Numbered from the stretch's first letter, positions 32,678-41,737 are shown. The stretch is DNA of 46,748 nucleotides from UMGS1519 sp963621885 (GCA_963621885.1 CAVFFT010000055.1:1-46748), one strand, 5' to 3'. Numbers and translations are program-made. Notes: a model not told the origin generated them from the sequence alone.

Positions 32678-33252
32678 TTGCCTACATATCGGGCACGCTT
32701 GTCGCGACGAGCGAGAATGCGGCGATTGTCGAAGCGGGAGGCATTGGCTACGAAATAATCATGTCCAACCGCGCCCTTTCCCGTCTGCCGCAACGCGGCT
32801 CGCAGGCGCGCATTCTCACCTGGCTTCAGGTGCGCGACGACGGCTTTTCTCTCTTCGGCTTCCTGACGCAAGAGGAAAAGGAGTTGTTCCTGCGCCTGGT
32901 GGGCGTATCGGGAATCGGACCCAAGGTGGCGCTGGCGGCGCTGACGACCTTCGAGCCGGACGAGCTGACGCGCCTCATTGTCGAGGAGGATGTGAAGGGC
33001 GTTTCGCGCATTCCCGGTGTGGGAAAGAAATCGGCGAGCCGCATCGTGCTCGAGCTCAAAGGCTCGCTTGAGGTTGGCGGTGCGTCCCAAGGCGGCGCGC
33101 AAACGCCGAATGGCGCGGTGGCGCTTGCGTCCGAAACGCTTATGGCAATGGGATTCTCGCCGACGGAAGCGGAGGTCGCGCTGCGCGACGCTCCCGCGGA
33201 TGCCGACGAGACGACGCTGATAAAATATGCCCTGAAACGAATTGGCGCTTAG
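32674..33252 (+). CDS. ruvA: Holliday junction DNA helicase subunit RuvA
   Basis: 192 residues. An N-terminal OB-like domain (MIAYISGTLVAT), two helix-hairpin-helix motifs (GVSGIGPKVALAAL and IPGVGKKSASRIVLEL), and a C-terminal three-helix domain (ASETLMAMGFSPTEAE) that contacts RuvB. The start overlaps ruvC by ATGA; AAAGGA lies upstream. Confidence 0.96.
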   Translation: MIAYISGTLVATSENAAIVEAGGIGYEIIMSNRALSRLPQRGSQARILTWLQVRDDGFSLFGFLTQEEKELFLRLVGVSGIGPKVALAALTTFEPDELTRLIVEEDVKGVSRIPGVGKKSASRIVLELKGSLEVGGASQGGAQTPNGAVALASETLMAMGFSPTEAEVALRDAPADADETTLIKYALKRIGA

Positions 33253-33259
33253 GAACGAC

Positions 33260-34366
33260 GTGGAAGATAACGCATACAACAACGACTTGCCCCCGGTTGA
33301 ACTTGAGGGAATCGCCTACGAGGCTCCTGCGGGAGACAATGGCATCTCCCACAAGCCCACCGCGCATGAGCGCATGACGCAGTCGAGCCTTCTGCCCGAA
33401 GACCTTTCTCTCGACCGGAGCCTGCGCCCGAAGCTTCTTGATGACTATATGGGTCAGGCGAAAATCAAGGAGAGCCTGCAGATCTTCATCGAGGCAGCCC
33501 GCGCGCGCCATGATGTCGTCGATCACATTCTGCTCTCGGGGCCTCCGGGCTTGGGAAAAACGACGCTCGCCAACGTGGTTGCCAACGAGCTGGGCGCGAA
33601 CCTGAAAACAACAAGCGGCCCGGTGATTGCCCGCACGGGCGACCTTGCCGCGATTCTCACGAATCTCGAAGACGGCGACGTGCTCTTCATCGACGAGATC
33701 CACCGCCTTTCCCACGTGGTGGAAGAGGTGCTGTATCCCGCGCTTGAGGACTTCGCGCTCGATATCGTCATCGGCAAAGGTCCTGCCGCGCGCTCGATTC
33801 GCCTTGAGGTGCCGCACTTCACGCTTATCGGCGCGACAACGCGAACGGGCCTGCTCACTGGTCCTTTGCGCGATCGCTTTGGCATCGCGTTCCGTCTTGA
33901 TTATTACACGCCGGAAGAGCTCGCGCTCATCATCGAGCGATCGGCAGCCCTTCTCGATATTGCCATCACGCCGGAAGGGGCCTACGAGATCGCGCGCCGG
34001 AGCCGGGGAACACCGCGTCTGGCGAATCGCCTGCTCAAGCGCACGCGCGACTGGGCGCAGGTGCGCGGTTCGGGCGTGATCGACCGCGATTCCGCTTCGG
34101 GGGCGCTCGACTTTTTCGAGGTGGACGAATACGGCCTCGATGCGATTGACAACCGAATTCTTGGCTTGCTGACCAGGGAATACAGCGGGCGCGCGGTGGG
34201 CCTTTCCACCATCGCGTCGGCTCTTTCCGAAAGCGAGGACACGGTCGAGGACGTGTATGAGCCCTACTTGATTCAGCAAGGATTTATCATACGGACACCG
34301 AAGGGGCGCGCGGCGACGGACAAGGCGTTTGCCCATTGTGGCGTGACGCCGCCTAAGCGGGACTGA
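33260..34366 (+). CDS. ruvB: Holliday junction branch-migration ATPase RuvB
   Basis: About 368 residues, with an N-terminal extension of about 45 residues before the AAA+ core. Walker A GPPGLGKTTLA, Walker B LFIDEIHRL, sensor ATTRTGLLTGPLRDRFG, and a C-terminal winged helix (IASALSESEDTVEDVYEPYL). The GTG start at 33260 is preferred (AGGA 6 bases upstream); a TTG at 33242 overlapping ruvA is possible. RuvAB moves the junction that RuvC cuts. Confidence 0.96.
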   Translation: MEDNAYNNDLPPVELEGIAYEAPAGDNGISHKPTAHERMTQSSLLPEDLSLDRSLRPKLLDDYMGQAKIKESLQIFIEAARARHDVVDHILLSGPPGLGKTTLANVVANELGANLKTTSGPVIARTGDLAAILTNLEDGDVLFIDEIHRLSHVVEEVLYPALEDFALDIVIGKGPAARSIRLEVPHFTLIGATTRTGLLTGPLRDRFGIAFRLDYYTPEELALIIERSAALLDIAITPEGAYEIARRSRGTPRLANRLLKRTRDWAQVRGSGVIDRDSASGALDFFEVDEYGLDAIDNRILGLLTREYSGRAVGLSTIASALSESEDTVEDVYEPYLIQQGFIIRTPKGRAATDKAFAHCGVTPPKRD

Positions 34367-34380
34367 TCTGAGGAGGACAC

Positions 34381-34800
34381 ATGCTGCAGCGTGATTATCT
34401 TGTTGCGCAGTTTCAACAGTTTGCCGAGGCCATTCGCCTTTCAATCATGAAGGCGCGGGGCGAGAATCCCGATCCGCTTGCCGCGGCGGATCAGCTTGAG
34501 CTTGCCTTGGGAAGCGCGACGAGCATCGATGGCGCGACGCTGCTTTTGCTGTCTCCTGATACGATCGCGGGCATTCTGCAGGTGACCGATACCGATCCCG
34601 ATGTGGTGGAGTATCTCGTGCGCACGCTGCTGCTGGAATCGGAGTATCTGGAAGAGGCGGGCGACACCTCGCGCTCCCAGCTGCGTCACGAACAGGCGCA
34701 GGCAATTGCTCAGGCGTATGGCATTGCGCTTTCGGGCGTGCGCTTTTCCGAAGAGGAGTTCGAGGAGTTCTACCAGCGCTCCATCAATCGCGGCAAATAG
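34381..34800 (+). CDS. small acidic helical protein downstream of ruvB
   Basis: 139 residues, soluble, mostly helical, acidic. It starts MLQRDYLVAQFQQFAEAIRL and ends EEEFEEFYQRSINRGK. The opening recalls the small DUF6483-type proteins of Firmicutes, but I cannot confirm it. It follows ruvB by 14 bases with a GAGGAGG ribosome binding site, so it is in the ruv operon. Function unknown. Confidence 0.8.
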   Translation: MLQRDYLVAQFQQFAEAIRLSIMKARGENPDPLAAADQLELALGSATSIDGATLLLLSPDTIAGILQVTDTDPDVVEYLVRTLLLESEYLEEAGDTSRSQLRHEQAQAIAQAYGIALSGVRFSEEEFEEFYQRSINRGK

Positions 34801-35178
34801 GGCGGCGCGCATTTGTCGTCTTTCGAATTGCGCGCGATGGGGTTTCGGGACGAGTCGAAATGCGCTCTTTCGCCTGAATCCTATGCGTGTGCCTGCGCCA
34901 GGGCGCTTGCACGAGGACGCGTGCTGAACCGCGCTCGCATCGCATTTTTTTGCGTTGTGCCCGGTGAAATAGACACTTTGCCACACTTGGAGTAGAAATG
35001 GCGGCTTGCCTATGCGTGAAACGTAGCCTTTTGAACCGCATTTCAGCTCCAGAGGGGGCTTCGCCGAAACATACCATCAAATGTGCAAAATTGGTGTATG
35101 TTGATTCAACGCGATGCCCTCAGATGCAGGTTTTCGCGTGCCATGCTCAGTGGTAACACCAGGAAGAAAGAAGGAAAC
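34801..35178. other. 378-bp gap, probable long leader of the cold-shock gene
   Basis: No gene is seen. A 7-bp hairpin, GCGCGCA/TGCGCGC (34805-34835), follows the ruv operon but lacks a T run. The right part is AT-rich and probably carries the promoter and untranslated leader of the cold-shock gene, as is common for csp mRNAs; no clear -10/-35 pair was found. Confidence 0.45.
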
Positions 35179-35382
35179 ATGGCACAGGGTACTGTGAAGT
35201 GGTTTAGCAACGAGAAGGGTTATGGTTTCATTTCCCAGGAAGGCGGAGAAGATCTGTTCGTGCATCATTCCGAAATCAAGATGCAGGGTTACCGTTCTCT
35301 GAACGAGGGCGAGCAGGTGACCTTCGAGATCGGTGAGGGTAAGAACGGCAAGCCCCAGGCGATCAACGTTGAGCGCATGTAG
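35179..35382 (+). CDS. cold-shock domain protein (CspA family)
   Basis: 67 residues, the canonical CspA size. It starts MAQGTVKWFSNEKGYGFIS (RNP1 region), with DLFVHHSEI (RNP2) following. It is an RNA chaperone that binds single-stranded nucleic acid. AAGAAGGAAAC precedes the ATG. An in-frame upstream ATG at 35083 is ignored as the family begins here. Monocistronic, with its own terminator. Confidence 0.96.
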   Translation: MAQGTVKWFSNEKGYGFISQEGGEDLFVHHSEIKMQGYRSLNEGEQVTFEIGEGKNGKPQAINVERM

Positions 35383-35415
35383 TCGCTTGACTGAATTGAA
35401 AGAGACTTATTAACG

Positions 35416-35447
35416 GCGGGCGTCGATAAGGCGCCTGCTTTCTTTTT
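35416..35447 (+). terminator. intrinsic terminator of the cold-shock gene
   Basis: GCGGGCG (35416-35422) pairs with CGCCTGC (35432-35438), including one G-U, followed by TTTCTTTTT. Confidence 0.8.
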
Positions 35448-35472
35448 CTCGTGGCCGGTGCTTGGGTGCCTA

Positions 35473-36225
35473 TTACTCGCGCGTCGCTTTCGCCGCCAAT
35501 TGCGCCTGCTTGTAGGCCTTCCGCGCCGCATCGCGCGCGAGGCGTTTCGCATGCTGTTTCGCCTCATAGGCCGCGCGCTCCGCCTTGCGCTTCTGGCGTT
35601 CCGCCTCTTCCGCTGCCCGCTGTGGCGCCAATTCCGCTTCACGACGCGCTCGCTCGGCTGCCCGCTGGCGCTTGGCCTCCGCACGCTCCTCTTCCGCTTC
35701 CTTCTTCGAAGGAGCGCATCCGCAGAAGTTCTGCCGATACATGCCCAGCGCTCGGCTGCGGCGGGTGGCTTCCGGGTAGTTGGGTCGGAAATCCTGGAAG
35801 ATGGGCGCAAGCCCCTGCGCCTCGGCGGCGGCGATAAGTTCCTCGTGAATGACCTCGCTAAACTGGTAGGGGCTCACGGCGAGGGTCGTGGAAAGCCCCT
35901 CGAAACCGTTTTCGGCCGCATACTGCGCCGCCTTTTGCAGGCGCTCGCGATAGCAGGCACGGCAGCGATTGATGTGTCCTTCGCCCCAGGTGTCGGGGGT
36001 GCCTACCGCCTGCGTCCAGTTCGCCGGATTCCATTCGCCTTCAACCACCTCAATGCCCTCATCGCGCGCCCACGCAAGAAGGGTCTCCAGCCGATGTCGG
36101 TATTCCTCGTTGGGATGAATATTCGAGTTCATATAGCCAATGACCAGCTCATAACCCTGTTCTTTCAACAGGCGCACCGGTTCAAGCGAGCAGGGACCGC
36201 AGCAGGCGTGGAGGAGTATCTTCAT
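35473..36225 (-). CDS. queH: epoxyqueuosine reductase QueH with charged C-terminal tail
   Basis: 250 residues. QueH reduces epoxyqueuosine to queuosine in tRNA using an iron-sulphur cluster and a second metal. Cys motifs seen: HACCGPC (C8, C9, C12), NRCRACYRER (C88, C91) and FCGC (C168, C170). The catalytic family ends near residue 172; the remaining 79 residues are almost only Ala, Arg, Lys, Glu and Gln, predicted to form one long charged helix or coiled coil, unusual for the family. The tail could bind RNA or mediate assembly. Divergent from the HAD gene, which is followed by tgt of the same pathway. Confidence 0.92.
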   Translation of the reverse strand: MKILLHACCGPCSLEPVRLLKEQGYELVIGYMNSNIHPNEEYRHRLETLLAWARDEGIEVVEGEWNPANWTQAVGTPDTWGEGHINRCRACYRERLQKAAQYAAENGFEGLSTTLAVSPYQFSEVIHEELIAAAEAQGLAPIFQDFRPNYPEATRRSRALGMYRQNFCGCAPSKKEAEEERAEAKRQRAAERARREAELAPQRAAEEAERQKRKAERAAYEAKQHAKRLARDAARKAYKQAQLAAKATRE

Positions 36226-36325
36226 GGTTATCCCATCGGTTGTTCTTCGGGCGGCCGCTTACGCAAGGTCGCTGCCCTATACTAGCGCTTGCATAAACGA
36301 CCACGCACCATGAAGAGGGAAGCGC

Positions 36326-37117
36326 ATGAATCAACAACACTATAAAGCCGTGTTTTTCGACCTCGATGGCACATTGCTTCCCATGGATATGGACGAATTC
36401 CTTAGCTCGTATTTCAGCCGGCTTCACGCGTATGCGGCGGAAGCGGGTCTTGACGCGAAGCGCTTCAGCGTCGCTCTCGATGGCGGCGTGAAGGCGATGG
36501 CGCGCGACAAGAGCGACCGTATGAACGACGTGGTGTTTTGGGAAAACTTCCACCAGCTTTATGGCGAGGGCGCCGCGGAGGCGGATGCGTGCGTCAACGA
36601 GTTCTACGACACGGCCTATCCGCACATTGGCGATGGGTTCCAGCCGAATCCGGCGGCGAGGCGCGCCATCGAGGTGCTGAGCGAGAAGGGCTACCCGCTC
36701 TTCCTTACCACGATGCCGCTCTTTCCCCGTTCGGGCGTCGATTGGCGTTGCCGCTGGGCGGGCGTTGACCCTGCGGCCTTCGCGCGCGTGACCACCTACG
36801 ACAACTCGTTTGCCTGCAAGCCCGACCTTCGCTACTACGAGCAGAATGTGGAACTGGCCGGCTGCGCGCCCGAAGAGGTGCTCATGGTGGGCAACAACAC
36901 CCGCGAGGACCTTTCTATCTGCGAATTGGGCGCGGATGCCTACCTTGTGACCGATTTTCTGATCGATCCGGTGGACTACCCGATTGAGCAGGTGAAACAC
37001 GGCAGCTTGGCAGACTTCGTCCAGTTCGCCGAGCAGCTGCCCGTCTGCCAGGATGCCAGCCAGGATGAACGTCAGGGCGACCGTCAGCCCGCATGCCACG
37101 ATTCCAAGGAGGCTTAA
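36326..37117 (+). CDS. HAD-superfamily hydrolase
   Basis: 263 residues. HAD motif I FFDLDGTLL (nucleophile Asp and acid/base Asp), motif II Thr in LFLTTMPLF, motif III Lys in FACKPDLRYY, and motif IV in VGNNTREDLS, where the usual first Asp is Asn. A helical cap lies between motifs I and II. It is probably a phosphatase for a small metabolite; substrate unknown. Its stop is 2 bases before tgt, so the two are co-transcribed. Confidence 0.88.
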   Translation: MNQQHYKAVFFDLDGTLLPMDMDEFLSSYFSRLHAYAAEAGLDAKRFSVALDGGVKAMARDKSDRMNDVVFWENFHQLYGEGAAEADACVNEFYDTAYPHIGDGFQPNPAARRAIEVLSEKGYPLFLTTMPLFPRSGVDWRCRWAGVDPAAFARVTTYDNSFACKPDLRYYEQNVELAGCAPEEVLMVGNNTREDLSICELGADAYLVTDFLIDPVDYPIEQVKHGSLADFVQFAEQLPVCQDASQDERQGDRQPACHDSKEA

Positions 37118-37119
37118 GG

Positions 37120-38265
37120 ATGGCCCTTTTCGAAACGCATATCGACGCCACGTCGGGACACGCGCGAGCGCTGACTTTCAACACGGCTCATGGCGATTTC
37201 CATACGCCCATGTTCATGCCGGTGGGAACGCGGGCAAGCGTGAAGGGCATTCTCCCCGAGTCGCTGTCCACGCTGGGTTCCCAGGTGGTGCTCGCGAATA
37301 CCTACCACCTTTCGCTGAAGCCGGGCGCGGAGATCGTTGAGGAAGCGGGCGGCATTCAGAAGTTCATGAATTACCCCGGTCCGATGCTGACCGATTCCGG
37401 CGGATTCCAGATATTCAGCCTTGCCGACACGGTGAAGCTCGACAATGACGGCGTCACCTTCTCGAGCATTTACGATGGCGCCAAGATCCATTGGACGCCT
37501 GAAGACAACATGCGCATCCAGGAGAGCATTGGTGCCGATATCGCCATGCAGCTCGATCAGTGCACGCCGTATCCGGCGACGCGTGAGTTCGTGACGCGCG
37601 CGGTGGATCTGTCTGCGAATTGGGCGCGCCGTTGCCTTGCCGCACATAAGCGCCCTGACCAGGCGCTCTTCGGTATCGTCCAAGGAGGTATGCATCTGGA
37701 TTTGCGCCTTGAGTCGGTGCGTCGTCTGGGTGAGATTTCCCGCGAGAGCGAGGAAGCAGGCGGCCGCGGCTTTGATGGTTTTGGCATCGGCGGCTACTCG
37801 GTTGGAGAGCCGCACGACATGATGTTCGAGACCCTGGGTGATGTGGCGCGCGCCTTGCCGGAGAACAAGCCGCGCTACCTTATGGGCGTCGGCAATCCCA
37901 CGACGCTGGTTCGCGCCATCCGCGAAGGCGTCGACATGTTCGATTGCGTGCTGCCCACGCGTACCGGCCGCATGGGAACGGCGTTCTCCCATGAGGGCCG
38001 CATGAACATGCGCAACGCGCGTTTCACGCACGACTTCGGACCGCTCGACCCGCAATGCAGCTGCCCGGTGTGCACGCAGTATTCGCGTGCCTACCTGCGA
38101 CATCTCATGAAGACGGGCGAGATGCTCGGCGGCATCCTGCTATCGATGCACAACATCCATTTCCTCACGAATCTTGCGGCGGAAGCACGCGAAGCGGTGC
38201 TTGCCGACGCGTATGAGGATTTCTATCGCGCATGGATGGAGTCGCCGGCCGCCAAGGATTACTAG
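37120..38265 (+). CDS. tgt: tRNA-guanine transglycosylase
   Basis: 381 residues. Tgt swaps guanine-34 for preQ1 in tRNAs with GUN anticodons. Active-site segments: MLTDSGGFQIFSL, GGYSVGEPHDMM, FDCVLPTRTGRMGTA, and the zinc site CSCPVC plus His near the C-terminus. The AAGGAGG ribosome binding site overlaps the end of the HAD gene. It acts before QueA (12610-13686) and QueH (35473-36225). Confidence 0.97.
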   Translation: MALFETHIDATSGHARALTFNTAHGDFHTPMFMPVGTRASVKGILPESLSTLGSQVVLANTYHLSLKPGAEIVEEAGGIQKFMNYPGPMLTDSGGFQIFSLADTVKLDNDGVTFSSIYDGAKIHWTPEDNMRIQESIGADIAMQLDQCTPYPATREFVTRAVDLSANWARRCLAAHKRPDQALFGIVQGGMHLDLRLESVRRLGEISRESEEAGGRGFDGFGIGGYSVGEPHDMMFETLGDVARALPENKPRYLMGVGNPTTLVRAIREGVDMFDCVLPTRTGRMGTAFSHEGRMNMRNARFTHDFGPLDPQCSCPVCTQYSRAYLRHLMKTGEMLGGILLSMHNIHFLTNLAAEAREAVLADAYEDFYRAWMESPAAKDY

Positions 38266-38520
38266 CCGGCGAGTCCGTACGCTAAGTCGGGCGCGCTCGC
38301 TGGTTGGTTCGCACTTCGCCGCGCCGTGCTGAACCCGTGCCCGCCACCCGTGTCTGCCGCCGGCCGGCCAGTGCCACCCCGCGCCAGCTTCCCGCGTCAA
38401 GCTGACGTAAATTTGCCGGCGGATAAGGACAGCTCGTTACATATATTTCTTCGAGATGGGAGTATTCGTGGCATAATAACGAAGTTATGCACTTGTGAAT
38501 CACGCGCAAAGGAAAGATAT
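38266..38520. promoter_or_regulatory. tgt-secDF gap with putative secDF promoter
   Basis: 255 bp, GC-rich then AT-rich. No yajC-like gene is present. TTCGAG (38441-38446) and ATAATA (38473-38478, within GCATAATAAC) are 26 apart, a loose promoter match. The inverted repeat GCATAA (38471-38476)/TTATGC (38485-38490) covers the -10 and could be an operator. Confidence 0.35.
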
Positions 38521-41334
38521 ATGGCGCAGGACAACACCAAAGAAAAGGACACGCTGCGACAATTCGCAGCCGATGGCCGTAAGCAGAAGAGCAAGAGCTC
38601 GCGTTCGGCCGATTCCGGAAAAGGCAGGAAGCGCAAGTCGGGCTCCGCACGCCGCAACATGTGGCTGCTCGTCGTGACGACGCTTCTCGTTCTTGTTTCC
38701 ATCTTCCTGTTCATGCCCCCCAATGAGAAGATTAACCAGGGCCTCGACATCCAGGGCGGCCTTTCGGTCACGCTGACGGCGTCGAACAGCTCGGGCGAGG
38801 GTGCTGTCTCGCAGGAGAACATGGAGAAGAGCCGCGCCATCATCGAGAACCGCGTCAACGCCCTTGGCGCTTCGGAGACCTCGGTGTCCGTCCAGGGCTC
38901 GAACCAGATTCTCGTCCAGATTCCGGGCATGTCGGACGCTGAAGACGCGCTGCGCATCATCGGCCAGACCGGCAAGCTCGAGTTTGCCCGTCTCGACTCC
39001 TTCACGGATTCGGACGTCGTTTCCCAGATTGAGTCCGGCAACTACGGCCAAGAGGGAACGATCACCGACGAGTACGGCAACACCTTCCCGAGCGGCAAGA
39101 CGGTGACTCTCGACGTTGAAGAGGGAACCTACACCCCGATTGTGACTGGTGAGAACATTGAGCAGGTGACGGTTGACCGTGCGAGCGAGACCGGCACCGA
39201 CTACGCGGTGAACATCCGCCTTGACTCCGAAGGCTCCGACGCCTTCTATCAGGCCTCGAAGGACCTTCTGCCCACGAATGGCCAGATTGTCATCATCCTC
39301 GATGGCGAGGTGCAGTCCGCGCCTGCCATCCAGAGCGAAATCCCCAACGGACAGGTGCAGATCACCGGCAACTACACGCAGGAAGAAGCCCAGCATCTTG
39401 CCACCATCCTTGAGTCCGGCTCGCTGCCGGTGAGCTTCACCGTCTCGCAGAGCCAGGTGGTTGGCCCGACGCTCGGTCAGGAAGCCCTGTTCGCCGGCCT
39501 GGTAACGGCGCTGGTGGGCCTGCTGCTCGTCATGCTCTACCTGCTCTTCTTCTACCGCGGCCTCGGCATCATCGCCGCATGCGCGATGTTGGTGTTCTCG
39601 GTGCTTTACCTGGGCATCCTCGCCGGCCTTTCCGCGCTTGGCCTGTTCAGCCTGTCGCTCGCAGGCATCGCGGGTATCGTGCTGACCATTGGTATGGCAG
39701 CCGACTCCTCGGTTCTGACCTTGGAGAGATTCCGAGAAGAAATCCGAATGGGACGCAGCGTCAAGGGCGCGTCCATCACCGGTGTGCGCCACGCAATCCA
39801 GACGTCCATCGACGCCGACCTCGTTTCGCTCGTCACGGCGCTCTGCCTTTTCTTCCTTGCAAGCGCTTCGGTTAAGGGCTTCGGCCTCACGCTCGCGCTG
39901 GGCATCATGTGCGACATCGTGATGATGTTGCTCTTCAAGGCGCCGCTCATTCGCATCATGGCTCCGCGTACTATCGCGAAGCATCCGGAATTCTGGGACA
40001 TCAAGGACGGCCAGATTGCCGCCGAGAAGTACGCGGTGCTTGCCGCGGCTCAGGGCCAGTCGACCGAGGCAACGATGTCCGGCATGATGATCAGTGGCGA
40101 AGAGAGCCTGAAGGTCGCCAAGAGCCGTTCTGCCGAAATTGGCCAGAAGGCCTGGGAGGCGGTCGAAGGTCTGAAGGGACGCTTCATCAAGCACGACTTC
40201 AAGATTCTTGCCTACCGCAAGCAGCTCCTGTCGATCTCGGCAATTCTCATCGTGCTCTGCTTCGTCGTCTTCGGCGTCCGTGGCCTGAACTTCGGTATCG
40301 AGTTCGTCGGCGGCACGTCGATCACGCTCAGCAACACGGGCGATATCACCACCGAGCAGCTGCGTACCGCCTACAGCGATGCGGGCGAGCCTGATGCGGT
40401 CATCCAGACGACCGAGAGCAATGGCGAAGCGGGCTTCCTCGTTCGCCTGACGACGACCTCGGCCGAAGAGGCGGCTTCCATCTCGAATGATGTCGCCGAC
40501 TCGCTCGACCTGAACAAGGAAGACATCCAGGTGAACACCATCGGACCTGACTGGGGCACGACCGTCATCCAGTCTTCCGTCATTGCCCTGCTGGTGTCGT
40601 TCCTGCTGATTATTTGCTACATTGGCCTGCGCTTTAGAGACGGCCGCATGGGCGTGGTCGCGATTATCACGCTGCTCCACGACCTCATAATCGTTATCGG
40701 CATCTACGCGCTCGTCGGGCGCGAGGTGACGCCGAACACGGTCGCGGCGCTGCTCACCATCTTGGGTTACTCGCTCTACGACACCGTCGTCGTGTTCCAC
40801 CGCATCAATGACAACATGACGGCGCTCGATATCCGCTGCTCGTTCATGACGATGGCGAACCACTCGGTCAACCAGGTTCTCGTGAGGTCCTTGAATACCT
40901 CGCTCACCTCGCTGGTCCCCGTTATCGCGATGCTTTTCTTCGGCGGCGAAACGCTGAAGGACTTCGCATTCGCCATGGCGGTCGGCCTGATCATCGGCTG
41001 CTATTCGTCAATCGGCGTCGCGAGCCCGCTGTATTCCATTTGGAAGAGCCACACGCTCGAGAACCGCAAGCTCACCAAGCGTTATGGTACCGAGATTGGC
41101 AACTTCGCCTTCAAGAACGCGTCGAACATGACCGCGGAAAACGCCGCGATTGCCGCGCGTGCCATGGGCGAAGAGGTCGAGAGCGCTGCCGAGACGGTTC
41201 CCGTTGAAGTCGCGACAGGCGAAGAAGCGCAAGAAGCGGTGCAGGATGCCGCGAAGAAGGAATCGGCTTCTGCGACCAATACGCGCAAGACGAAGTCGAA
41301 CAAGAGCAAGAACAAGCGGAAGAGATGGTACTAA
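38521..41334 (+). CDS. secDF: fused protein-export protein SecD-SecF
   Basis: About 937 residues. A basic N-terminal arm precedes membrane helix 1 (about 44-62), then LDIQGGLSVTL and the extracytoplasmic P1 domain, then the SecD helix bundle (about 318-480). After a linker the SecF half begins (about 567) with GLNFGIEFVGGTSITL and its own bundle (LHDLIIVIGIYALVGREVT, TILGYSLYDTVVVFHRIND). A charged C-terminal tail of about 80 residues ends in Lys/Arg. SecDF uses the proton gradient to pull exported proteins through SecYEG. The ATG follows AGGAAAG. No yajC gene is adjacent. Confidence 0.95.
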   Translation: MAQDNTKEKDTLRQFAADGRKQKSKSSRSADSGKGRKRKSGSARRNMWLLVVTTLLVLVSIFLFMPPNEKINQGLDIQGGLSVTLTASNSSGEGAVSQENMEKSRAIIENRVNALGASETSVSVQGSNQILVQIPGMSDAEDALRIIGQTGKLEFARLDSFTDSDVVSQIESGNYGQEGTITDEYGNTFPSGKTVTLDVEEGTYTPIVTGENIEQVTVDRASETGTDYAVNIRLDSEGSDAFYQASKDLLPTNGQIVIILDGEVQSAPAIQSEIPNGQVQITGNYTQEEAQHLATILESGSLPVSFTVSQSQVVGPTLGQEALFAGLVTALVGLLLVMLYLLFFYRGLGIIAACAMLVFSVLYLGILAGLSALGLFSLSLAGIAGIVLTIGMAADSSVLTLERFREEIRMGRSVKGASITGVRHAIQTSIDADLVSLVTALCLFFLASASVKGFGLTLALGIMCDIVMMLLFKAPLIRIMAPRTIAKHPEFWDIKDGQIAAEKYAVLAAAQGQSTEATMSGMMISGEESLKVAKSRSAEIGQKAWEAVEGLKGRFIKHDFKILAYRKQLLSISAILIVLCFVVFGVRGLNFGIEFVGGTSITLSNTGDITTEQLRTAYSDAGEPDAVIQTTESNGEAGFLVRLTTTSAEEAASISNDVADSLDLNKEDIQVNTIGPDWGTTVIQSSVIALLVSFLLIICYIGLRFRDGRMGVVAIITLLHDLIIVIGIYALVGREVTPNTVAALLTILGYSLYDTVVVFHRINDNMTALDIRCSFMTMANHSVNQVLVRSLNTSLTSLVPVIAMLFFGGETLKDFAFAMAVGLIIGCYSSIGVASPLYSIWKSHTLENRKLTKRYGTEIGNFAFKNASNMTAENAAIAARAMGEEVESAAETVPVEVATGEEAQEAVQDAAKKESASATNTRKTKSNKSKNKRKRWY

Positions 41335-41667
41335 ATGGCCAAGGTAGTTCGTGAGGGGAGCGCCCCGAATTTTTGTCCGCCTGAAGAAGAGGGTCAGGTC
41401 TTCACGTTCGAAGACGAGCATGGCGACGTGATTTCGCTTGAGTTCCTAGGGCTCATTCTCGACGGAGACACGCGCTTCGGCTTCTTCTTCCCGGTCGATG
41501 AGGACAACCCGGCGCTTTCATCGGGTAGCGTCGTGTGCCTGGAGGTCGTCGATCTTGACGAGGATGGCCAGCCGGCCGCTTTCGAACTTGTCGAGGACGA
41601 GGCGGTCGCCAACGATGCCTACGCGCAGTTCGTTGAGGCGACGAAGGACCTTTATCGTTTCGAATAA
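41335..41667 (+). CDS. DUF1292 family protein
   Basis: 110 residues, strongly acidic. The DUF1292 core is visible: VFTFEDEHGDVISLEFLG, then GFFFPVDED, and VVCLEVVDLDEDG. Function unknown. The ATG follows the secDF stop with no gap, so it is translated from the same mRNA, probably by reinitiation, since there is no separate strong ribosome binding site (GCGGAAGAGATGG upstream is weak). Confidence 0.85.
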   Translation: MAKVVREGSAPNFCPPEEEGQVFTFEDEHGDVISLEFLGLILDGDTRFGFFFPVDEDNPALSSGSVVCLEVVDLDEDGQPAAFELVEDEAVANDAYAQFVEATKDLYRFE

Positions 41668-41701
41668 GGCGCGATATCCCCACGTAAACGGCGTGTAATG
41701 A

Positions 41702-41737
41702 CGGGCGAGCGGCAATTTGCCGTTCGCCCGCCTGTTT
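41702..41737 (+). terminator. terminator after secDF-DUF1292
   Basis: CGGGCGAGCGGCAA (41702-41715) pairs with TTGCCGTTCGCCCG (41717-41730), nearly uninterrupted, followed by CCTGTTTT. Confidence 0.82.

Noticed and set aside
38471..38490. Sequence resembling a loxP half-site (ACGAAGTTAT)
   Set aside because: Only one partial half-site with mismatches and no recombinase or second site; more likely a promoter-overlapping palindrome.
38500..40863. 787-codon open frame antisense to secDF
   Set aside because: It mirrors the codon structure of secDF, has no ribosome binding site or domain, and is rich in His/Arg/Asp as expected of antisense frames in GC-rich DNA.
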